Positions 59,565-59,861 of a stretch of 59,861 bases of DNA are shown in pieces. Within the stretch, counting starts at the first letter, position 1; every line of letters begins with the position of its first letter. Made by a program: the position numbers and the translations under genes. Source of the DNA: Lachnospiraceae bacterium UBA7093 (GTDB lineage: Bacteria; Bacillota; Clostridia; Lachnospirales; Lachnospiraceae); NCBI GenBank assembly GCA_002492465.1, contig DKYT01000040.1, positions 1 to 59,861 on the forward strand, read 5' to 3'. The notes below the pieces were generated by a model, which worked only from the letters and a program-made list of their open reading frames with translations, ran no database searches and was not told where the DNA came from.

Positions 59565-59861
59565 TTATCTGTTGATTTTCTGCATTTTCTTGATAATGGA
59601 TTGCCAATACATGCGGTCTTTTAAGACCCGGATTACCGTAATGGTGGAATCCTCCACGACAAAGAAGATTAAATATGTACTGTAAGGCTTGAAAAAACGC
59701 TTAATCCTTCAATCACATATCTCGTAGCTTCATAGCCTTTTGGGAAAGAATCCAGTTCTTCGATTGCCGTCTTTATCTTCTTTGAAAAGTTTTCTGCATA
59801 TTCCCGATATTTGAAGGTGTCGAGAATATACTTTTTTGTTGACTTAATATCCAAGAGAGCA
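59565..59861 (-). pseudogene. ParE/RelE-family toxin, frameshifted, cut by the window end
   Basis: Minus-strand frame one encodes DIKSTKKYILDTFKYREY, FSKKIKTAIEELDSFP and TRYVIEG, then stops at about 59669. A +1 frame continues with RFFKPYSTYLIFFVVEDS and ITVIRVLKDRMYWQSIIKK to a stop at 59565-59567. Joined, they give a standard ParE toxin with its Y-x-I/L-x-F-x-V-x-x core. The slip lies near the run of six T at about 59694 (GCGTTTTTTC on the minus strand). The N-terminus and any antitoxin are beyond 59861. Confidence 0.75.

Overview
The window looks like a chromosomal segment of a Gram-positive, anaerobic, endospore-forming Clostridia, most likely a Lachnospiraceae. The signs are the order ylxM-ffh-rpsP-khpA-rimM-trmD-rplS-lepB-rbgA-rnhB, spoIVA behind a sigma-E type promoter, a SpoVAF-like germination protein behind a sigma-G-like promoter, a class III (oxygen-sensitive) ribonucleotide reductase, strong AGGAGG ribosome binding sites and moderate GC. 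No rRNA, tRNA or CRISPR array was recognised.

Layout. 1-0.74 kb: an IS200-type transposon. 0.84-2.5 kb: an orphan secreted protein. 2.5-12.9 kb: a long co-directional housekeeping operon for protein targeting, ribosome maturation and signal peptidases, ending in an orphan FliK-like/FlhB-like pair, yraN and pgeF. 12.9-16.2 kb: a two-component system. 16.2-25.8 kb: PRPP synthetase (minus strand), then DUF512 protein, der, plsY, gpsA, a MoxR/VWA pair, tyrS and a YgjP-like metallopeptidase. 25.9-36.4 kb: spoIVA, purine salvage (punA, MTA/SAH deaminase), a chemoreceptor, a membrane MutS-like ATPase, a small membrane protein, a YjjG-type phosphatase, a WYL regulator and an aminotransferase. 36.4-42.2 kb: nrdD-nrdG-dut, spoVAF and degV. 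42.3-46.2 kb (minus strand): a soluble CZB chemoreceptor and a lantibiotic-immunity-type ABC transporter.

From 46.4 kb the window becomes accessory. An XRE-like regulator and a transmembrane Ser/Thr kinase are divergently transcribed from promoters whose -10 hexamers overlap. They are followed by two secreted proteins whose promoters carry the same 17-bp inverted repeat at the same distance from an extended -10. One secreted protein shares a fibronectin-III-like repeat with the kinase ectodomain. I read this as one signalling and surface module, and it is the most interesting candidate system here. Next come a type III (CptIN/ToxIN-like) RNA-protein toxin-antitoxin locus with two 45-nt RNA repeats, a decayed DUF2971 gene, a MarR-DUF1848-SplB-like radical SAM operon, a DinB-like protein, a membrane-anchored DUF2726 nuclease-like protein, an MNT-HEPN pair, a phosphoesterase, an EF-Tu-domain-II-like lipoprotein, and a frameshifted ParE-like toxin cut by the window end. 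Two ~112-bp direct repeats flank the phosphoesterase/lipoprotein block.

A recurring architecture is a Shine-Dalgarno that pairs with sequence upstream of the gene's own transcription start, so that only read-through RNA would be silenced. It is clear at spoIVA and plausible at the IS200 transposase. Promoter and operator calls rest on visual matching to consensus sequences and have not been tested.
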